From Sideroxyarcus sp. (GTDB lineage: Bacteria > Pseudomonadota > Gammaproteobacteria > Burkholderiales > Gallionellaceae), in the NCBI GenBank assembly GCA_030651895.1, contig JAUSBR010000017.1, forward strand, positions 1-64,000: 64,000 nucleotides of DNA. Direction: 5' to 3'. This document shows positions 51,915 to 61,600 of this stretch, one piece after another. Position 1 is the first letter of the stretch; every line of letters begins with the position of its first letter. The translations under genes were made by a program, and so were the position numbers. A model generated the notes under the pieces. It saw only the letters and a list, made by a program, of their open reading frames with translations, was not told where the DNA came from and did not search any database.

Positions 51915-54650
51915 TCAATCCTGCCCACCCGTCTTGCGGGCATCCGGTTCGCCGATGCGGCGCAGCACCAGTTTCTCAAGCTCCACTGCGAAGAACAACA
52001 GCACGCCGAAGCCCGCAATCAGACTCCAGGCCGCCGCGTCGAGTGAAACCACGCCGAACATTTTTTGCATGAACGGCAGGTAGGTGAAGGCCGCCTGCAT
52101 GACGGCCAGCACCGCGATGGTGAGCAATACGTAGGGATTGCCGGTGAAATCCCGCCAGCTGCGCACGGGCAACAGCAGGTAGCGGCAGTTGAACAGATAG
52201 GCCATCTCGCCCGCCACCAGCGCGTTGACTGCCACAGTGCGGGCGGTATCGAGACCGACGCCGCGCGCGGACTCCCACAGGAACAACGCCACCACGCCCG
52301 CGGCCAGCAATACGGAGACGAAACTGATGCGCCAGACCATGAAGCCGGACAGGATGGGCTCGCCTGCGGCGCGCGGCTTGCGTCGCATCAGGTCCGGCTC
52401 GGCTTTCTCGAACGACAAGGCCAGCGCCAGCGTGACCGCCGTCACCATGTTCACCCACAAGATCTGCACCGGGGTGAGCGGCAGCGCCATGCCGAACACG
52501 ATCGCGATCAGCACGACACCAGCCTCGCCGCCGTTGGTCGGCATGATGAACACGATGGCCTTCTTGAGGTTGTCGTAGATGGTGCGGCCTTCCTCGACGG
52601 CATGCGCGATGGTGGCGAAATTGTCGTCGGCCAGCACCATCTCCGCCGCCTCCTTGGCGACCTCGGTGCCCTTCATGCCCATCGCCACGCCGATGTCGGC
52701 GCGCTTGAGCGCGGGCGCATCGTTGACGCCATCTCCTGTCATGGCGACGATTTCGCCGTTGGCCTGCAGGGCCTCGACCAGCCGCAATTTATGTTCCGGG
52801 CTGGCGCGCGCGAACACGTCCACCTCCTGCACCGTCCGGCGCAATGCTTCGTCGTCGAGCGCGTCCAGATCGATGCCGGTCAGCACGCGGTCGCAGGCGA
52901 TCCCCAGCTGTGCGGCGATGGCGCGCGCAGTGTCGGCATGGTCGCCGGTGATCATCTTCACACGGATGCCCGCAGCGCGGCACGAGCGCACCGCGGCGAT
53001 GGCCTCGTCGCGCGGCGGGTCGCTGATGCCGACCAGGCCCAGCAGCGTGAAGCCACTCGCCATGTCGGCGAAAGCCAGCTCGCGCTGGCCGCGGTCCACC
53101 GTCTTCATCGCCAGTGCCAGCACGCGCTGGCCGAGCGCGCCGGTCGCGGCCATCTGCGCATGCCAGTAAGGCAGGTCGAGGGGCTGGTCCTCGCCCGTGG
53201 CGCGCTGCTGCTGGCACATCGCCAGCACCTGCTCCACTGCGCCCTTCACGAAGATGAAGGCATGGCCGCTCTGGTCGTGGTGCAACGTGGCCATGAAACG
53301 GTGTTCCGATTCGAACGGGATATGGTCGGTACGCGGTAAGGCGCCATGTTCGAGCCGCGCGTCCAAGCCAGCTTTCAGTGCCAGCGGGATCAGTGCGCCC
53401 TCGGTCGGGTCGCCCGCGATATGCCATTGCCCCTCGCTCTCGTGCAGTTGCGCATCGTTGCAGAGCAGGCCGGCGCGCAACAGGTCGAGCGCATGCGGGT
53501 GGGCGGCGAGATCGGCAGGCTTACCGTCGACGGAGAAGCCGCCGTGCGGCGCGTAACCGCTGCCATCCACGTCGAATATCTGCGCGGCGGTGATCACGCG
53601 CTGCACGGTCATCTCGTTCTTGGTCAGCGTGCCGGTCTTGTCAGTGCAGATGGTAGTGACCGATCCCAGCGCTTCTACGGCGGGCAGACGGCGCACGATG
53701 GCGTTGCGTTTTGCCATGCGTTGCACGCCGAGTGCCAGCGTGATGGTGAGCACCGCGGGCAGCCCTTCGGGGATCGCCGCCACCGCCATGCTCACCGCGG
53801 CGAGGAACATGTCGCCGAGGTCGAAGTGGTGCACCAGCCAGCCGAACAGGAAAGTGAGCGCGGCAAGCAGCATGATGGCAACGGTGAGCCAGCGCCCGAA
53901 GGCCTCCATCTGCCGCAGTAGCGGCGTGGTCATGCTCTTCACTTCTTCCAGCATCGCGCTGATGCGCCCGATCTCGGTATCGGCGGCGGTCGCCACCACC
54001 ACGCCCGTGCCCTGGCCGTACACCACCAGCGTGCTGGAATAGGCCATGCCATAACGGTCGCCAAGCACGGCGAGCGCGTCCACGGCGGCGATGTCTTTCT
54101 CCACGGCGGTGGATTCACCGGTCAGCGCGGCTTCTTCGATGCGCAGGTTCTTCTCGTTCAACAGGCGCAGGTCGGCCGGCACCTTGTCGCCGGAGGCAAG
54201 CAGCACGATGTCTCCCGGCACCAGCGTCTCGGCTGCAACCACGAGACGCTTGCCGTCGCGCAACACGGTGGCTTCGGGCGACAGCATGCGGCGGATCGCT
54301 TCCATCGCCTGCTCCGCCTTGCCCTCCTGGATGAAGCCGATGATGGCGTTGATCGCCACCACGCCGACGATCACCGCCGTATCCACCCAGTGGGCAAGCA
54401 GCGCAGTGACGCCTGCCGCAGCCAGCAGCACGTAGATCAGCACGTTGTGGAATTGCAGCAGGAAGCGCATGAACGGACCGCGCCTTTGCGCCGGCGTGAG
54501 CCGGTTCGGGCCGTGGTCGGCGAGGCGGCGCGCGGCCTCTTCGGAGTCGAGTCCGTCTGCAGTCGTGTTTTGTGCGGCAATTGCCTGCTGGGCGGTGAGG
54601 CTGTGCCAGCCAGGCACGGTGTCTGCCGATGAGGGGGAAAGGGTTTTCAT
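51915..54650 (-). CDS. P-type cation-transporting ATPase (P2-like)
   Basis: Membrane ATPase of 911 residues with all P-type landmarks: the actuator loop LTGESTAVEK, the phosphorylation motif CTDKTGTLTKNEM, FVKGAVEQ for nucleotide binding and MTGDGVNDAPALKRADIG. M4 has VAAIPEGLPAV as in calcium pumps. M5 has PTNGGEAG, keeping Asn and Glu. M6 reads LWVNMVTAVTLALAL where calcium pumps have Asp after VT; here it is Ala. The transported ion is therefore unclear (Ca, Na or other). It lies 57 bases downstream of ycgR and converges on kefB. Confidence 0.9.
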   Translation of the reverse strand: MKTLSPSSADTVPGWHSLTAQQAIAAQNTTADGLDSEEAARRLADHGPNRLTPAQRRGPFMRFLLQFHNVLIYVLLAAAGVTALLAHWVDTAVIVGVVAINAIIGFIQEGKAEQAMEAIRRMLSPEATVLRDGKRLVVAAETLVPGDIVLLASGDKVPADLRLLNEKNLRIEEAALTGESTAVEKDIAAVDALAVLGDRYGMAYSSTLVVYGQGTGVVVATAADTEIGRISAMLEEVKSMTTPLLRQMEAFGRWLTVAIMLLAALTFLFGWLVHHFDLGDMFLAAVSMAVAAIPEGLPAVLTITLALGVQRMAKRNAIVRRLPAVEALGSVTTICTDKTGTLTKNEMTVQRVITAAQIFDVDGSGYAPHGGFSVDGKPADLAAHPHALDLLRAGLLCNDAQLHESEGQWHIAGDPTEGALIPLALKAGLDARLEHGALPRTDHIPFESEHRFMATLHHDQSGHAFIFVKGAVEQVLAMCQQQRATGEDQPLDLPYWHAQMAATGALGQRVLALAMKTVDRGQRELAFADMASGFTLLGLVGISDPPRDEAIAAVRSCRAAGIRVKMITGDHADTARAIAAQLGIACDRVLTGIDLDALDDEALRRTVQEVDVFARASPEHKLRLVEALQANGEIVAMTGDGVNDAPALKRADIGVAMGMKGTEVAKEAAEMVLADDNFATIAHAVEEGRTIYDNLKKAIVFIMPTNGGEAGVVLIAIVFGMALPLTPVQILWVNMVTAVTLALALSFEKAEPDLMRRKPRAAGEPILSGFMVWRISFVSVLLAAGVVALFLWESARGVGLDTARTVAVNALVAGEMAYLFNCRYLLLPVRSWRDFTGNPYVLLTIAVLAVMQAAFTYLPFMQKMFGVVSLDAAAWSLIAGFGVLLFFAVELEKLVLRRIGEPDARKTGGQD

Positions 54651-54660
54651 TTCAGCGCTC

Positions 54661-54686
54661 CGGTGTACATCGGGGATGGTACACCG
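54661..54686. promoter_or_regulatory. Inverted repeat upstream of the P-type ATPase
   Basis: CGGTGTAC (54661-54668) and GTACACCG (54679-54686) are perfect arms around ten bases. The element lies ten bases before the ATPase ATG and 21 after the ycgR stop. It has no T-run, so an operator or mRNA hairpin controlling the ATPase start is more likely than a terminator. Confidence 0.45.
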
Positions 54687-54707
54687 ATTCCGGTGCAGCC
54701 CGGACGT

Positions 54708-55418
54708 TCAGGGCACCTTGGGGGACTTGTCCAGATCCTGGATGAACAGGCCGATGGCCTTGGCGAGATCGGCAGGCTTTTCCACGAAACGGAAGCCAGC
54801 GCGGTGGGCGAGCGTTCCATCGGGTTGCTGGATCGTGGTGACATGGCGCAGTTCCATATCGGCCACGACGGCATTGCCACCGGGAACCATGATGCGACAG
54901 CCATGCAGCAGTGCACCATCATCGAGATTGATGTCCATGTCGTAGATCAGGCAGCCCAGACCTTCATGGCTGATATCGGTGATGTGCGACTCGAACGGGA
55001 TGAAGCCGCCTTCGTCGGCGACGCAGCGCAGCGAGAGCTCGGCCGGAACCGGGATGCGCGGATGTTCGCGCCGGTTGTGTATCAGCAGCGATTTCGGCAT
55101 GGCGAACTGGATGGCGGGCTCGCCGCCGATCTGCGTCTCTTCCGGGGCGGTGCCGGTGAAAGTGAAGTTCAGCCCCTGGCGGTCGGTGGCGGTGAATTCC
55201 ACTGCTGGCGAACTCATCAGCATGGCGTTGATCGTCTTGTGCGGGGAATAGCTGATGGCGAAGCGGTCGGCGGCGGGATCGGCGGAGAGCATGAAAGAAG
55301 CGAACGGATGGCCGTTCTTGATCTCTGCGGTGACCTTGCACTTTTCCTGCGCCAGCACCTTCATGAGACGGGCAATCTCGATATGGGAGCGGAAAAGCAG
55401 GTTGTCGGGGCGCGCCAT
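54708..55418 (-). CDS. ycgR: YcgR-like PilZ-domain protein
   Basis: Cyclic di-GMP receptor of 236 residues with an N-terminal YcgR domain (about 10-110) and a C-terminal PilZ domain (about 115-225). The c-di-GMP motifs are RREHPRIPVP (R-x3-R) and DISHEGLG (D-x-S-x2-G). YcgR binds the flagellar motor and brakes swimming when c-di-GMP is high. This links motility with the surface-glycan lifestyle suggested by the window. It lies 21 bases after tpx on the same strand. Confidence 0.85.
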   Translation of the reverse strand: MARPDNLLFRSHIEIARLMKVLAQEKCKVTAEIKNGHPFASFMLSADPAADRFAISYSPHKTINAMLMSSPAVEFTATDRQGLNFTFTGTAPEETQIGGEPAIQFAMPKSLLIHNRREHPRIPVPAELSLRCVADEGGFIPFESHITDISHEGLGCLIYDMDINLDDGALLHGCRIMVPGGNAVVADMELRHVTTIQQPDGTLAHRAGFRFVEKPADLAKAIGLFIQDLDKSPKVP

Positions 55419-55439
55419 CTTGCGAACCGGTCGCGCTGC

Positions 55440-55961
55440 TTAGCGCAATACCGCGAGTGCCGCCTCGTAGTTCGGCTCGTGGGTGATGTCGTCGACCAGT
55501 TCGGCGTGGATGATCTGGTTCTTGTCGTCCAGTACCAGCACCGCGCGGGCTGTGACACCGGCCAGGGCGGTGTCGGCGATCTTCACGCCGTAGTTGCGCA
55601 TGAAGTCGCGGCCGCGCATCAGCGACAGCGTGACCACGTTCTCCAGACCTTCCGCCACGCAGAAGCGGCTCATGGCGAAGGGCAGGTCGGCGGAGATCAC
55701 CAGTACCACGGTGTTGTTCAGCTGGCCGGCGGCCTCGTTGAACTTGCGTGTGGAAGTGGCGCACACTGCGGTGTCCAGACTGGGGACGATGTTGAGTACC
55801 TTGCGCTTGCCGGCGTAGTCTTTCAGCGACACGTCCTTCAGGTCCTTGTCCACCAGGGTGAAATCGGGAGCGGCTTGTCCCACGGATGGGAAGGTGCCGA
55901 ACAGGGTGACAGGGGCACCGGCCAGTGTGGTTGCGGGTTTCTTGCTGGTGTCCTTGGCCAT
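55440..55961 (-). CDS. tpx: Thiol peroxidase
   Basis: Atypical 2-Cys peroxiredoxin of 173 residues that reduces peroxides with thioredoxin. ATG 55961 ([15 protein letters not shown]) is preferred to ATG 55967 because AGGAG lies seven bases upstream. The peroxidatic Cys is in [15 protein letters not shown] and the resolving Cys in [10 protein letters not shown], the spacing of Tpx. The ribosome site overlaps the gcvP stop codon (TGAGGAG), so translation is linked to gcvP. Secure identification. Confidence 0.94.
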   Translation of the reverse strand: MAKDTSKKPATTLAGAPVTLFGTFPSVGQAAPDFTLVDKDLKDVSLKDYAGKRKVLNIVPSLDTAVCATSTRKFNEAAGQLNNTVVLVISADLPFAMSRFCVAEGLENVVTLSLMRGRDFMRNYGVKIADTALAGVTARAVLVLDDKNQIIHAELVDDITHEPNYEAALAVLR

Positions 55962-55972
55962 GTTCATTCTCC

Positions 55973-58828
55973 TCAGGTGTAAGACGTTATCGGGGGGCAG
56001 GCGCAAACCAGGTTCTTGTCGCCGTACACATTATCCACGCGTGCCACGGCAGGCCAGAATTTATTTTCACGCACCCAGTTCAGCGGGTAGGCCGCCTGCT
56101 CGCGCGAATAGGGACGCTGCCACTCGTTGGCGCACACCGTCTTGGCCGTGTGCGGTGCGTGTTTTAGGATGTTGTCCTTTTTGTCCACCTTGTTGCTGAT
56201 GACTTCCTCGATCTCCTTGCGGATGGCGATCATTGCTTCGCAGAAACGATCCAGTTCGGCCTTGGATTCACTCTCGGTCGGTTCCACCATCAGCGTGTCC
56301 ACCACCGGGAAGGAAGTGGTCGGTGCATGGAAGCCGAAGTCCATCAGGCGTTTGGCGATGTCGGTCACTTCCACGCCTTCCTTCTTCCATTCACGGCAAT
56401 CGAGGATCATCTCGTGGGCGCAGCGGCCATTCGATCCGCTGTAAAGCGTGGCGTAGCTGTCCTTCAGCGATTCCTTGATGTAGTTCGCATTCAGGATCGC
56501 CATCCTGGTCGCTTCGGTGAGTCCCTTGCCGCCCATCATCTTGATATAACCATAGGAGATCATCAGGATCAGTGCGCTGCCGTACGGCGCGGCGGAAACT
56601 GCATGGATGCCCTGCGCGCCGCCAACTTTGACCACCGGGTGTGAAGGCAGGAACGGCGCGAGGTGTGCCGCCACGCCGATGGGGCCGACGCCGGGTCCGC
56701 CGCCGCCGTGCGGAATGGCGAAGGTCTTGTGCAGATTCAGGTGGCACACGTCCGCGCCGATGTTGCCGGGGCTGGTGAGGCCGACCTGCGCGTTCATGTT
56801 GGCGCCGTCCATATACACTTGGCCACCGTTGGCGTGGATGATTGCGGTGATGTCCTTGATGCTTTCTTCATACACGCCGTGCGTGCTGGGGTAGGTCACC
56901 ATCAGGCAGGACAGGTCGGTCTTGTGTTCTTCCGCCTTGGCGCGCAGGTCTTCCACGTCGATGTTGCCCTTGGCGTCGCACTTCACCACCACGATATGCA
57001 TGCCGCACATCGCCGCGCTGGCCGGGTTGGTACCGTGCGCGGAGGAGGGGATGAGCACCACGTTGCGCTGCGCTTCACCGCGCGAGCGGTGATAGGCCTG
57101 GATCACCAGCAGACCGGCATATTCACCCGATGCGCCGCTGTTGGGCTGGAAGCTCATCTGCGCGAAGCCGGTGATCTCGGACAGGTCTGCATCCAGACCT
57201 GCGATCAGTTCCTGATAGCCCGCAGCCTGCTCCAGCGGCACGAAGGGATGCAGATTGGCGAACTCAGGCCAGGTCAGACCCAGCATCTCGGACGCCGCGT
57301 TGAGCTTCATGGTGCAGGAGCCCAGCGAGATCATGGAGTGGGTGAGCGACAGGTCCTTGTTCTCCAGGCGCTTGATGTAACGCATCATCTCGGTTTCGGA
57401 GTGATAACGGCTGAACACCGGATGCCTCAGGATGGCCGATTGGCGCTGTTTTACGAGTAGCGGTTGCGTGGCGAGTTGCGCCGAAGTGAGTACCGGTGCT
57501 GGCTTGCCGACCTTTTGTGCGAACACGGCGAGGATAGCGTTGAGGTCGTCGAGCGAAGTGGTCTGGTCGAGCGAAATGCCCACGCCATCGGCGGCATAGC
57601 GGAAATTGATTTGCGCCGCTTCGGCCAGCGCATGCACCTTCACGTTGTCGGTGTGCATGAGCTTGATGGTGTCGAAAAACACGCCTTCGGCCACTTTGTA
57701 GCCGAGCTTTTTCAGCTCGTTCGCCAGCAAGGCGGTGGAGCGATGCACCTGCGCGGCGATGCCGTGCAGGCCTTCCACGCCGTGATACACCGCGTACATG
57801 CTGGCCATGATGGCAAGCAGCGCCTGCGCGGTGCAGATGTTGGAAGTCGCCTTCTCGCGGCGGATATGCTGCTCGCGCGTCTGCAGTGCCATGCGCAGGG
57901 CGGGATTGCCGTCGGCATCCACCGACACGCCGATGATGCGGCCCGGCATCGAACGCTTGTGCGCATCGCGGCAGGCGAAGTAGGCGGCGTGCGGGCCGCC
58001 GTAGCCCATCGGCACGCCGAAGCGCTGCGTCGAACCCAGCACCACGTCCGCGCCCCATTCGCCGGGTGGTGTGAGCAGCACCAGACTGAGGATATCGGCG
58101 GCGACTGCGATGGTCATGCCATTGGCCTTGGCGCGCGCGACGAAATCGGCGTAGTCATGCACGGTGCCGTCGGCGGTCGGGTATTGCAGCAGCGCGCCGT
58201 ACAGCTTGTCGTTCAGTGTGAGCGTCTTGAAGTCGCCGATCACCAGATCGATGCCGAGCGGCTTGGCGCGCGTCTTCAGCAGTTCGATGGTCTGCGGGAA
58301 GCATTCGTTCGATACGAAGAAACTGTTCTTGCCCGCGGCGACATCGTCGCGCGAACGCAGGCCGTGCAGCATGGTCATCGCTTCCGCGGCGGCCGTGGCT
58401 TCATCCAGCAGCGAAGCGTTGGCGATCTCCATGCCGGTCAGGTCCATGATCATGGTCTGGAAATTCAGCAGCGCCTCCAAGCGCCCCTGCGCGATCTCGG
58501 CCTGGTAGGGCGTGTACGCGGTGTACCAGCCCGGATTCTCCAGCACGTTGCGCTGGATCGCCGGCGGAACGATGGTGTCGTAATAGCCCAGACCGATATA
58601 ACTCTTGAACAACTTGTTCTTCGCCGCGATGCCGCGCAGGTGGTTGAGGAAAGCATGTTCGCTCATGCCGTCCGGCAGGTTGAGCGGTTTCTTCAAACGG
58701 ATAGCGGCGGGCACGGTCTGGTCGATCAGCGCGTCGAGTGACGGCGCATTGATCTTTTTCAGCATGGTTTGCACGTCATTGGTGCTTGGGCCGTTGTGGC
58801 GATTCACGAATTGTTCGGTATTGTTCAT
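55973..58828 (-). CDS. gcvP: Glycine dehydrogenase (decarboxylating), P protein
   Basis: PLP enzyme of 951 residues that decarboxylates glycine and passes the aminomethyl group to the lipoyl arm of GcvH. ATG 58828 gives [15 protein letters not shown], the correct family start; the longer frame upstream comes from the inverted repeat. The two homologous halves are seen in one chain. The N-terminal half has [15 protein letters not shown] and the C-terminal half has [20 protein letters not shown] with the PLP Lys. It is third in the gcvT-gcvH-gcvP operon. Confidence 0.96.
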   Translation of the reverse strand: MNNTEQFVNRHNGPSTNDVQTMLKKINAPSLDALIDQTVPAAIRLKKPLNLPDGMSEHAFLNHLRGIAAKNKLFKSYIGLGYYDTIVPPAIQRNVLENPGWYTAYTPYQAEIAQGRLEALLNFQTMIMDLTGMEIANASLLDEATAAAEAMTMLHGLRSRDDVAAGKNSFFVSNECFPQTIELLKTRAKPLGIDLVIGDFKTLTLNDKLYGALLQYPTADGTVHDYADFVARAKANGMTIAVAADILSLVLLTPPGEWGADVVLGSTQRFGVPMGYGGPHAAYFACRDAHKRSMPGRIIGVSVDADGNPALRMALQTREQHIRREKATSNICTAQALLAIMASMYAVYHGVEGLHGIAAQVHRSTALLANELKKLGYKVAEGVFFDTIKLMHTDNVKVHALAEAAQINFRYAADGVGISLDQTTSLDDLNAILAVFAQKVGKPAPVLTSAQLATQPLLVKQRQSAILRHPVFSRYHSETEMMRYIKRLENKDLSLTHSMISLGSCTMKLNAASEMLGLTWPEFANLHPFVPLEQAAGYQELIAGLDADLSEITGFAQMSFQPNSGASGEYAGLLVIQAYHRSRGEAQRNVVLIPSSAHGTNPASAAMCGMHIVVVKCDAKGNIDVEDLRAKAEEHKTDLSCLMVTYPSTHGVYEESIKDITAIIHANGGQVYMDGANMNAQVGLTSPGNIGADVCHLNLHKTFAIPHGGGGPGVGPIGVAAHLAPFLPSHPVVKVGGAQGIHAVSAAPYGSALILMISYGYIKMMGGKGLTEATRMAILNANYIKESLKDSYATLYSGSNGRCAHEMILDCREWKKEGVEVTDIAKRLMDFGFHAPTTSFPVVDTLMVEPTESESKAELDRFCEAMIAIRKEIEEVISNKVDKKDNILKHAPHTAKTVCANEWQRPYSREQAAYPLNWVRENKFWPAVARVDNVYGDKNLVCACPPITSYT

Positions 58829-58880
58829 GGTCTGAGCTGTTCTTAAGTTAGGAGTGCCAGGAATGAAGAAACCGTTGTGA

Positions 58881-58975
58881 GAGGTTGGAGTGCAAGGCGC
58901 ACAGCGCGCAGGAGCCGGAATGTACATTCAGTACATGAGGATTCCGAGCACTGCGCAACGCCGCAATCCGACCTC
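58881..58975. repeat. Long imperfect inverted repeat between gcvH and gcvP
   Basis: A 95-base stretch that can fold nearly end to end. The outer arms are GAGGTTGGAGTGC and the complement of GCAATCCGACCTC. The middle parts share TTCCG and CTGCGC words, and the centre is TGTAC-ATTCA-GTACA (58921-58935). It lies 53 bases upstream of the gcvP ATG and 20 after the gcvH stop. It looks like a mobile or dispersed hairpin element. It codes for nothing recognisable. Confidence 0.65.
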
Positions 58976-58994
58976 GCAGCAGGTTTATTCTTTT

Positions 58995-59384
58995 CTAGTG
59001 TGCTTCGCTGTCGACGACTGCCTGATAAGCGGCAGCATCCAGCAAGGCAGCGACATCCGCCGCACTGTCCGGCTTCATCTTGAAGATCCACGCACCGTAC
59101 GGGTCGCTATTGATGGCTTCCGGTGCGCTGTCCAGATCACCGTTGGCGGCAATGACTTCGCCGGAAACGGGGGCGTACACGTCGGCAGCGGCTTTCACCG
59201 ATTCCACCACGGCACATTCTTCCTTGGCTTTCAGCTTGCGGCCGACGGCAGGCGCTTCGACGAACACCATGTCGCCCAGCAGTTCCTGCGCATGCTGGGT
59301 GATGCCGATGGTGATGCTGCCATCGGCTTCGGTTTTGACCCATTCGTGGGAGGCGGTGTATTTCAGGTTGGATGGATTGCTCAT
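58995..59384 (-). CDS. gcvH: Glycine cleavage system H protein
   Basis: Lipoyl carrier of 129 residues shuttling the aminomethyl group between GcvP, GcvT and the dihydrolipoyl dehydrogenase. ATG 59384 ([17 protein letters not shown]) is the family start; the upstream extension comes from a repeat. The lipoylated Lys is in [15 protein letters not shown] near residue 62. [13 protein letters not shown] closes the domain. It lies between gcvT and gcvP, with repeats in both flanking gaps. Confidence 0.96.
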   Translation of the reverse strand: MSNPSNLKYTASHEWVKTEADGSITIGITQHAQELLGDMVFVEAPAVGRKLKAKEECAVVESVKAAADVYAPVSGEVIAANGDLDSAPEAINSDPYGAWIFKMKPDSAADVAALLDAAAYQAVVDSEAH

Positions 59385-59412
59385 GGTGTTCTCCTCTAAA
59401 TGAATTATTTGG

Positions 59413-59474
59413 CCGTTCGCCCTGAGCCTGTCGAAGGGCATGTATTCATGCTTCGACAGGCTCAGCACGAACGG
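59413..59474. repeat. REP-like palindromic element, copy 3 (long hairpin)
   Basis: Two 24-base arms, 59413-59436 and 59451-59474, match at 22 positions as an inverted repeat. The arms start CCGTTCG and contain CTGAGCCTGTCGAAG. They enclose a 14-base loop. The element ends four bases from the gcvT stop, in the gcvT-gcvH gap. It shares its words with copies at 36,356 and 47,643. Confidence 0.8.
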
Positions 59475-59478
59475 AGTG

Positions 59479-60567
59479 TCAATTGATCAAGCCTTTGCCG
59501 TTTCTGGCAAACGGGTACTTCACTACTTTTGCGTTCAACAATTTGTCGCGGATCTCGACTTGCACGGTGTCGCCGAGCTGCACTTCGTTCGGGATGCGCG
59601 CCAGTGCGATCGATTTCTCCAGAGTCGGGGAGAATGAACCACTGGTGATCTCGCCATCGCCGTGGGCAGTCTTCACTTTCTGGTGGCCGCGCAGCACGCC
59701 GCGATCAAGCAGCACCAGGCCGGCCAATTTCTTCGTCGGCGGGTTGGCCAGCAACGCAGCCTTGCCGATGAAGTCGCGATCGCTCTTCAGGTCCACCGTC
59801 CAGCCAAGGCCGGATTCCAGCGGACCAACGGTTTCGTCCATATCCTGGCCGTAGAGGTTCATGCCGGCTTCCAGTCGCAGTGTGTCGCGTGCGCCGAGGC
59901 CGATGGGTTTCACGCCGACCTTGCTCAGCGCATACCAGAACGCTTCCACTTTCTCTTTCGGCAGCATCACCTCGAAACCGTCTTCCCCGGTATAGCCGGT
60001 GCGCGCCACGAAGTATTCGCCGCAATCGGCGGCCTGGAAATTGATCAGGTGTTCGGTGGCAGCCTTGGTCTGCGGCAGCACTTCCCATACCTTGGTGCGT
60101 GCGTGCGGGCCTTGTACTGCGACCATCGCCAGATCGTCGCGTGAAGTGATGGTGAGCTTGGGGGCATGCACGGCGGCCTGTTGTTTCATCCACGCGATGT
60201 CCTTGTCCGCCGTGCCCGCGTTCACCACGATGCGGAACCACTGCTCGGTCATGAAATAGATGATGAGGTCGTCGATCACGCCGCCGTCGGGGCGCAACAT
60301 GGCGGAATAGAGCGCGCGACCGGAGGCGGCCAGCTTGTCGGCATTGTTCGCCAGCAGGTAGCGCAGGAAGGCGCGCACACCGTCGCCCTTGGCATCAACC
60401 ACGCGCATGTGGCAGACGTCGAACATGCCGACATCGTTGCGCACCTGGTGGTGTTCGTCGATCTGCGAGCCGTAGTTGACCGGCATGTCCCAGCCGCCGA
60501 AATCCACCATCTTGGCGCCCATGGCGCGGTGGGCTGCATTCAAAGGAGTCGTTTTGAGAGTCGTCAT
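59479..60567 (-). CDS. gcvT: Aminomethyltransferase (glycine cleavage T protein)
   Basis: Tetrahydrofolate-dependent enzyme of 362 residues that releases ammonia and makes methylene-THF. ATG 60567 gives [20 protein letters not shown]; the upstream frame lies in the riboswitch terminator. Family blocks are [29 protein letters not shown] with the folate-site region, [12 protein letters not shown] and [18 protein letters not shown]. It is the first gene of gcvT-gcvH-gcvP and is controlled by the glycine riboswitch just upstream. Confidence 0.95.
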   Translation of the reverse strand: MTTLKTTPLNAAHRAMGAKMVDFGGWDMPVNYGSQIDEHHQVRNDVGMFDVCHMRVVDAKGDGVRAFLRYLLANNADKLAASGRALYSAMLRPDGGVIDDLIIYFMTEQWFRIVVNAGTADKDIAWMKQQAAVHAPKLTITSRDDLAMVAVQGPHARTKVWEVLPQTKAATEHLINFQAADCGEYFVARTGYTGEDGFEVMLPKEKVEAFWYALSKVGVKPIGLGARDTLRLEAGMNLYGQDMDETVGPLESGLGWTVDLKSDRDFIGKAALLANPPTKKLAGLVLLDRGVLRGHQKVKTAHGDGEITSGSFSPTLEKSIALARIPNEVQLGDTVQVEIRDKLLNAKVVKYPFARNGKGLIN

Positions 60568-60584
60568 AGCCGCTTTCTGCAAAT

Positions 60585-60615
60585 AAAAAAGGGCGAGGCC
60601 ATATAGCCTCGCCCC
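60585..60615 (-). terminator. Terminator of the glycine riboswitch expression platform
   Basis: On the minus strand GGGCGAGGC-TATAT-GCCTCGCCC is followed by a run of six T and ends 17 bases before the gcvT ATG. It lies right after the second glycine aptamer. It suggests control by transcription termination. Confidence 0.85.
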
Positions 60616-60789
60616 CATCTGTCCTTGATACCTGAGAGATTACGGTGTTGGCCGTGTGCCCCTTCGGTGGCTGATTGAACAGCGCTCTCCAGATTTGCCT
60701 GTTCCGACTGGTTCATGGGCCTGAGCGGTTACGGGTGTTGCGCCTTCGGCGGTGCCAATTGGCACGCTCTCCCAGTCGGTTTGAACGGC
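60616..60789 (-). ncRNA. Tandem glycine riboswitch
   Basis: Two glycine aptamers lie in series on the minus strand upstream of gcvT. The first has the P1-side word GGGAGAGCG near 60,764-60,772 and ends with CCGCTCAGG near 60,719-60,727. The second has TGGAGAGCGC near 60,682-60,691 and ends with ATCTCTCAGGTATCAAGGAC near 60,623-60,642. These are the conserved ends of the gcvT-type RNA. Glycine binding should switch off the terminator at 60,585-60,615 and turn on the cleavage operon. Confidence 0.92.
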
Positions 60790-60795
60790 GGGTGG

Positions 60796-60801
60796 ATTAT
60801 A
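60796..60801 (-). promoter_or_regulatory. -10 box of the gcv operon promoter
   Basis: A perfect TATAAT on the minus strand lies seven bases before the riboswitch start. No good -35 box is seen at the right distance. It overlaps the 3' end region of the upstream zinc-ribbon gene, which stops at 60,812. Confidence 0.65.
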
Positions 60802-60811
60802 CCGGAACTTG

Positions 60812-61600
60812 TTATTGAGGATAGAACAGGAACAAACGATATCCCGACGGCTTGAGTTCGGTGGTGTCCATGCGCAGGCGGATATCGAGGTCGCGGTTGG
60901 CAGGGATACCAATCTTCTCGTCAGTGCCTTTCTTCAGGTAATCCGCCGGATGGAAGACACGGCGCGCGATGGCCTGGTCCTGCATGTCGGTGAGGGTGAG
61001 TTCCAGGCTGGGATAGGTTTGCGCGTAGGGTGCGCGGTTGTGGCTCAGCGCGTGCAGGATGACGATGTTGCTTTGCGCTGGGTCGGATTCGAGTTCGGAA
61101 GATTCGAGCACCATCAGGTCTATCTTCTTCGGCAGGGTGACCGTGCAGGAGAGCGCTTCGCAATACTGCATCAGCAGCGGCTTGAGTCCCGGCAGGCGCG
61201 CGCCGAGTTCGACGCGGTAATAATAAGTCGCCTGGCCTAGCAGCATCAGCGCCAGTGTCACGGCGATCAATATCCCGGCCCAGTTGAGTCCTCGCGCAGG
61301 TTTCGCGGGCACTTCGTCGGTGAGTTCCTCGACGAACTGGACTTGCTGTGCCAGCGTGCGCGGCTCTTCTTCCAGTTCGGGCACGTCAGGGATGGGCGAA
61401 AGGTCGAAGCCGCCCTGTTGCGGAAAATTCTCGATAGGCAGGCTGAGTTGCGGGCTGGGCTCGTCGTCGTGCAGGTGCTTGCGTGCATCGAAGACGTCGT
61501 GGCAATGGCCGCAGCGTACCAGCCCGTCATGCGCGGCGAGTTGCGCAACGGACACGTTGAAGCGGGTACCGCATTCGGGGCAGCGCGTGATATCGCTCAT
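60812..61600 (-). CDS. Zinc-ribbon membrane protein with DUF3426 domain
   Basis: Protein of 262 residues from ATG 61600. An N-terminal MJ0042-type zinc ribbon (CPECGTRFNV and CGHCHDVFDA) is followed by an acidic linker. One membrane helix lies near residues 107-127 (AGILIAVTLALMLLGQATYY) and a C-terminal DUF3426 domain is extracytoplasmic, with LSHNRAPYAQTYPSLEL. It overlaps prmA by four bases. This trio with accC is a stable betaproteobacterial gene order. Function is unknown. Confidence 0.85.
   Translation of the reverse strand: MSDITRCPECGTRFNVSVAQLAAHDGLVRCGHCHDVFDARKHLHDDEPSPQLSLPIENFPQQGGFDLSPIPDVPELEEEPRTLAQQVQFVEELTDEVPAKPARGLNWAGILIAVTLALMLLGQATYYYRVELGARLPGLKPLLMQYCEALSCTVTLPKKIDLMVLESSELESDPAQSNIVILHALSHNRAPYAQTYPSLELTLTDMQDQAIARRVFHPADYLKKGTDEKIGIPANRDLDIRLRMDTTELKPSGYRLFLFYPQ

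Noticed and set aside
57464..58741. Plus-strand open frame of 425 codons opposite gcvP
   Set aside because: Shadow of the GC-rich gcvP gene with no recognisable domain.
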